This document shows, one piece after another, positions 62,151 through 64,000 of a stretch of 64,000 nt of DNA. How positions within the stretch are numbered: position 1 is the first letter of the stretch; the number at the start of each line of letters is the position of its first letter. Origin of the DNA: Nonomuraea sp. PA05. Lineage in GTDB: Bacteria; Actinomycetota; Actinomycetes; Streptosporangiales; Streptosporangiaceae. The stretch lies in the NCBI RefSeq assembly GCF_008086045.1, contig NZ_VSEY01000025.1, forward strand, positions 1 to 64,000. Direction: 5' to 3'. Below the pieces are notes generated by a model, which was not told the origin of the DNA, did not search any database, and saw only the letters and a list, made by a program, of their open reading frames with translations. The translations under genes were made by a program, and so were the position numbers.

Positions 62151-62181
62151 AAAAGCCCCCGCGCCTGGCGCGGGGGCTTTT
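62151..62181 (+). terminator. intrinsic terminator after clpC
   Basis: AAAAGCCCCCGCGC pairs perfectly with GCGCGGGGGCTTTT around CTG, 13 bp after the clpC stop. The flanking A and T runs make it bidirectional. Confidence 0.92.
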
Positions 62182-62305
62182 CGCGTGTCAGAAGGTGATG
62201 TGCGCCCACCTGCCAGGCAAACCTAGCGTGACCGTCAATGACGGGAAGTGACGGTCCCGTGCGGGGATCACCCCATGCGGAACATCCTCAACGGAAGGCT
62301 CACGC

Positions 62306-62536
62306 ATGCGCCGCTTGCCCCGTCGTCTCACTGCGCTCCTCGCCGCTGCCGCCGTCCTGCCTGTCGCCGCGCCCGCCCCTGCCGCCCGGGCGCGGGTGCA
62401 GCCGCCCCTGGACGTGGACGCCGCCACCAGTCTCACCATCCCGATGTGCAGCAGTGGAGTGAACGTCCTGGCGATTCCGGTCGAGGTCCTCGGCCCGCAG
62501 AACCTCGGGGAATGCGCCAAGGGCGTGCTGTCCTGA
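62306..62536 (+). CDS. chaplin-like small secreted protein
   Basis: A 76-residue protein with a signal peptide (LPRRLTALLAAAAVLPVAAP, cut near ARA) and a short chaplin-type domain with two Cys: LTIPMCSSGVNVLAIPVEVL, then GECAKG. Length and Cys pair match the chaplin-like peptide at 42473, with a spacing of 17 instead of 12 residues between the Cys. The start is ATG 62306 with GGAAGG upstream. A terminator follows. Confidence 0.65.
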   Translation: MRRLPRRLTALLAAAAVLPVAAPAPAARARVQPPLDVDAATSLTIPMCSSGVNVLAIPVEVLGPQNLGECAKGVLS

Positions 62537-62546
62537 CGCCGCCTCA

Positions 62547-62576
62547 CGGCCCGGTCCCGATCCAGGGGCCGGGCCG
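62547..62576 (+). terminator. terminator after the second chaplin-like gene
   Basis: CGGCCCGGTCCC pairs with GGGGCCGGGCCG (one G-U pair) around GATCCA, 10 bp after the stop codon. Confidence 0.7.
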
Positions 62577-63020
62577 ATGTCACATTTCGGCGGGCTGATC
62601 AGTCATAGCTGTGGACGGGGCGGCTTGAGGCCGCCGCTGAAGCCCGTGGGAGGTCTCGGATGGGAGCAATCACCTGGGTGCCCGAAAGCGCCCGGACGGG
62701 GCCCTGTGTGGCACGTACGGCATCTTTGGAGATCATCACATCCCGGATGGGGAGAAGTGAGAAGGTTGCCGTCGTTGCGTAATTGTTGGGTGGGCGGGTA
62801 TACCACCACCGCGAGTAGTACTACACTGCGTAGAGCTTCGCCAAGTCTCATCCAAGTGAGCCACAAGAGCGCGCTCCCAAGCTGGGGGCCTGCTCCCTGG
62901 GGAGTAGTAGGAAGTCAACTCAGGGCGGACGTGCGTGTGGGGCGCCGGCAGGCATGCTCACATGGATCGCACGTCCGAGGCGGGCGACGGGAACACTAAT
63001 GCAAGCCCTGGAGGAAACCG
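62577..63020. other. leader and promoter region of the EboE-like gene
   Basis: About 440 bp with no convincing gene. The segment 62795-62830 is less GC-rich and contains TATACC and GTAGTACTAC, a short palindrome that may be a regulator site. The EboE-like start has GGAGGAAA upstream. Confidence 0.5.
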
Positions 63021-63959
63021 ATGCGCCTGCGTCACGATGACGGAACGCTCGTGCACCTCGCCTACAACGCAGGCGTCCACCCCGCTGAGGACCTGGAGAA
63101 CCTCATCGCGCACCTGACCCGCTACGCGGTGCCGGTGCGCAAGCGGCTGGGCGTCGAGCGGATGGGGATCGGGCTGTGGCTGTCCCCGACCGTGGCCGAC
63201 CACCTCACGGCCGACCGCATCGAGCTGGTACGCCTGCGCCGCTCCCTGGAGGAGCGCGGCCTGGAGGTCGTGAGCCTCAACGGCACCGGTGGCCGCAACC
63301 AGGACGTGCCCGGCCCCGACTGGGCCAAGCCCGAGCGCTACCGCTACACGATGGCGCTCGCCAAGATCTTGGCGTTCCTGCTCCCCGAGGATGTGCGCTT
63401 CGGCAGCATCTCCACCATCCCCATCGGCTGGCGCCGCGACTGGCCCGCCGACCTGCACTCCATCGCCACCCGCCGGCTGGAGCGGCTGGCCCGCGAGCTG
63501 CGCGGCATCTACAGCACCACCGGCAAGACGATCAGGGTCGGCTTCGAGCCGTGGCCCGGCTGCGTGCTGGAGACGACCGAGCAGGCGCTGGAGCGGGTGT
63601 GCGGCATCGACTCCGAGCACCTCGGCGTCTGCCTGGACGCCTGCCACCTCGCCTGCGACGCCGGCGAGCCCGGCGCGGCGCTCAAGGGCCTGGCCGAGGC
63701 CGGGGCGCCCGTGGTCAAGCTGGGCCACGTGCACAACCACACGGGCGAGACGCCGGGCACGGGCGGCGTCCTCCAGGACACGCTCACGGCCATGCTGTCG
63801 GGCGCGGTCAGCGGCAGCGCGCACATCGAGGTCGAGACGCACAACCTGCTCGTCCCCGGCCGGGCCAAGGGGCCGGGGGCGCTCGTGTCGATGCTGGCCG
63901 AGGAGCTGGCCTGGGCGCGGACCAACCTCACCAGCCTGGGGCTGCAGCTCGCCGCCTAG
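63021..63959 (+). CDS. eboE: EboE-like TIM-barrel protein (metabolite traffic)
   Basis: A 312-residue protein of the sugar-phosphate isomerase/epimerase-like TIM-barrel fold. The start (LVHLAYNAGVHPAEDLENLI), ERGLEVVSLNGTGGRNQDVP and GVCLDACHLACD then KLGHVHNHT carry probable metal ligands. This pattern is that of EboE, part of the ebo operon that helps move UbiA-type prenylated or other specialised metabolites to the cell surface. Other ebo genes would lie beyond the window, so the assignment rests on this gene alone. ATG has GGAGGAAA upstream. Confidence 0.75.
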   Translation: MRLRHDDGTLVHLAYNAGVHPAEDLENLIAHLTRYAVPVRKRLGVERMGIGLWLSPTVADHLTADRIELVRLRRSLEERGLEVVSLNGTGGRNQDVPGPDWAKPERYRYTMALAKILAFLLPEDVRFGSISTIPIGWRRDWPADLHSIATRRLERLARELRGIYSTTGKTIRVGFEPWPGCVLETTEQALERVCGIDSEHLGVCLDACHLACDAGEPGAALKGLAEAGAPVVKLGHVHNHTGETPGTGGVLQDTLTAMLSGAVSGSAHIEVETHNLLVPGRAKGPGALVSMLAEELAWARTNLTSLGLQLAA

Positions 63960-64000
63960 CCTGCCGCTCCGCACACCGCCGTCGAGAGGTGTTCGAGACC

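Overview
The window is high-GC DNA from a filamentous actinomycete. GTG and TTG starts, ATGA and GTGA stop/start overlaps, GC-rich third positions, chaplin-like secreted peptides, Lsr2, ClpC, a SAM-IV-type riboswitch and a c-di-AMP (ydaO) riboswitch all fit. The gene content resembles Streptosporangiaceae such as Nonomuraea; the genus is a guess. I see no rRNA, tRNA, CRISPR array, prophage or insertion sequence.

Positions 1-23977 are accessory. They begin with a partial YcxB-like membrane protein, a secreted sulfatase, an F420-type LLM oxidoreductase, a broken phosphotransferase gene and a DUF305 lipoprotein. From 4879 to 18715 lies what I read as one carbohydrate-uptake and catabolism regulon. 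It has a GntR/FCD repressor, a sugar ABC importer without its own ATPase, a GH38 alpha-mannosidase and a glucarate-dehydratase-like enolase on the plus strand. A second operon on the minus strand holds a secreted beta-propeller-like protein, an aldose-epimerase-like protein and an SDR. A 17-bp palindrome in front of the regulator recurs with 15/17 identity in front of the minus-strand operon, which ties both halves together. An S10-type peptidase, two secreted proteins, an ABC-F protein, a lipoprotein, a membrane-anchored sigma factor and an NlpC/P60 hydrolase surround or follow it.

Positions 23984-62137 follow the conserved actinobacterial order known from Mycobacterium tuberculosis Rv3628 down to Rv3596c: ppa, PBP4, zinc metalloprotease, tilS, hpt, ftsH, folE, folP, folB, folK, DUF3180, DUF2520, panC, coaX, lysS, lsr2, clpC. 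Lineage-specific genes are inserted between these: an orphan NuoD-like protein, an acyltransferase, DoxX, a SAM-riboswitch-controlled class V aminotransferase, TerC, two P450s, a MidA-type methyltransferase, chaplin-like peptides and two RDD proteins, one with a long YGQQ-repeat tail. The position of panD is taken by a single gene encoding a NadB-NadC fusion, preceded by a duplicated palindrome. A Clp-N-domain-only partial duplicate sits just upstream of clpC.

The right edge holds a second chaplin-like peptide and an EboE-like TIM-barrel protein. Three genes, at about 14100, 37800 and 59100, have their last codons and stop repeated in tandem just downstream, an unusual shared pattern.
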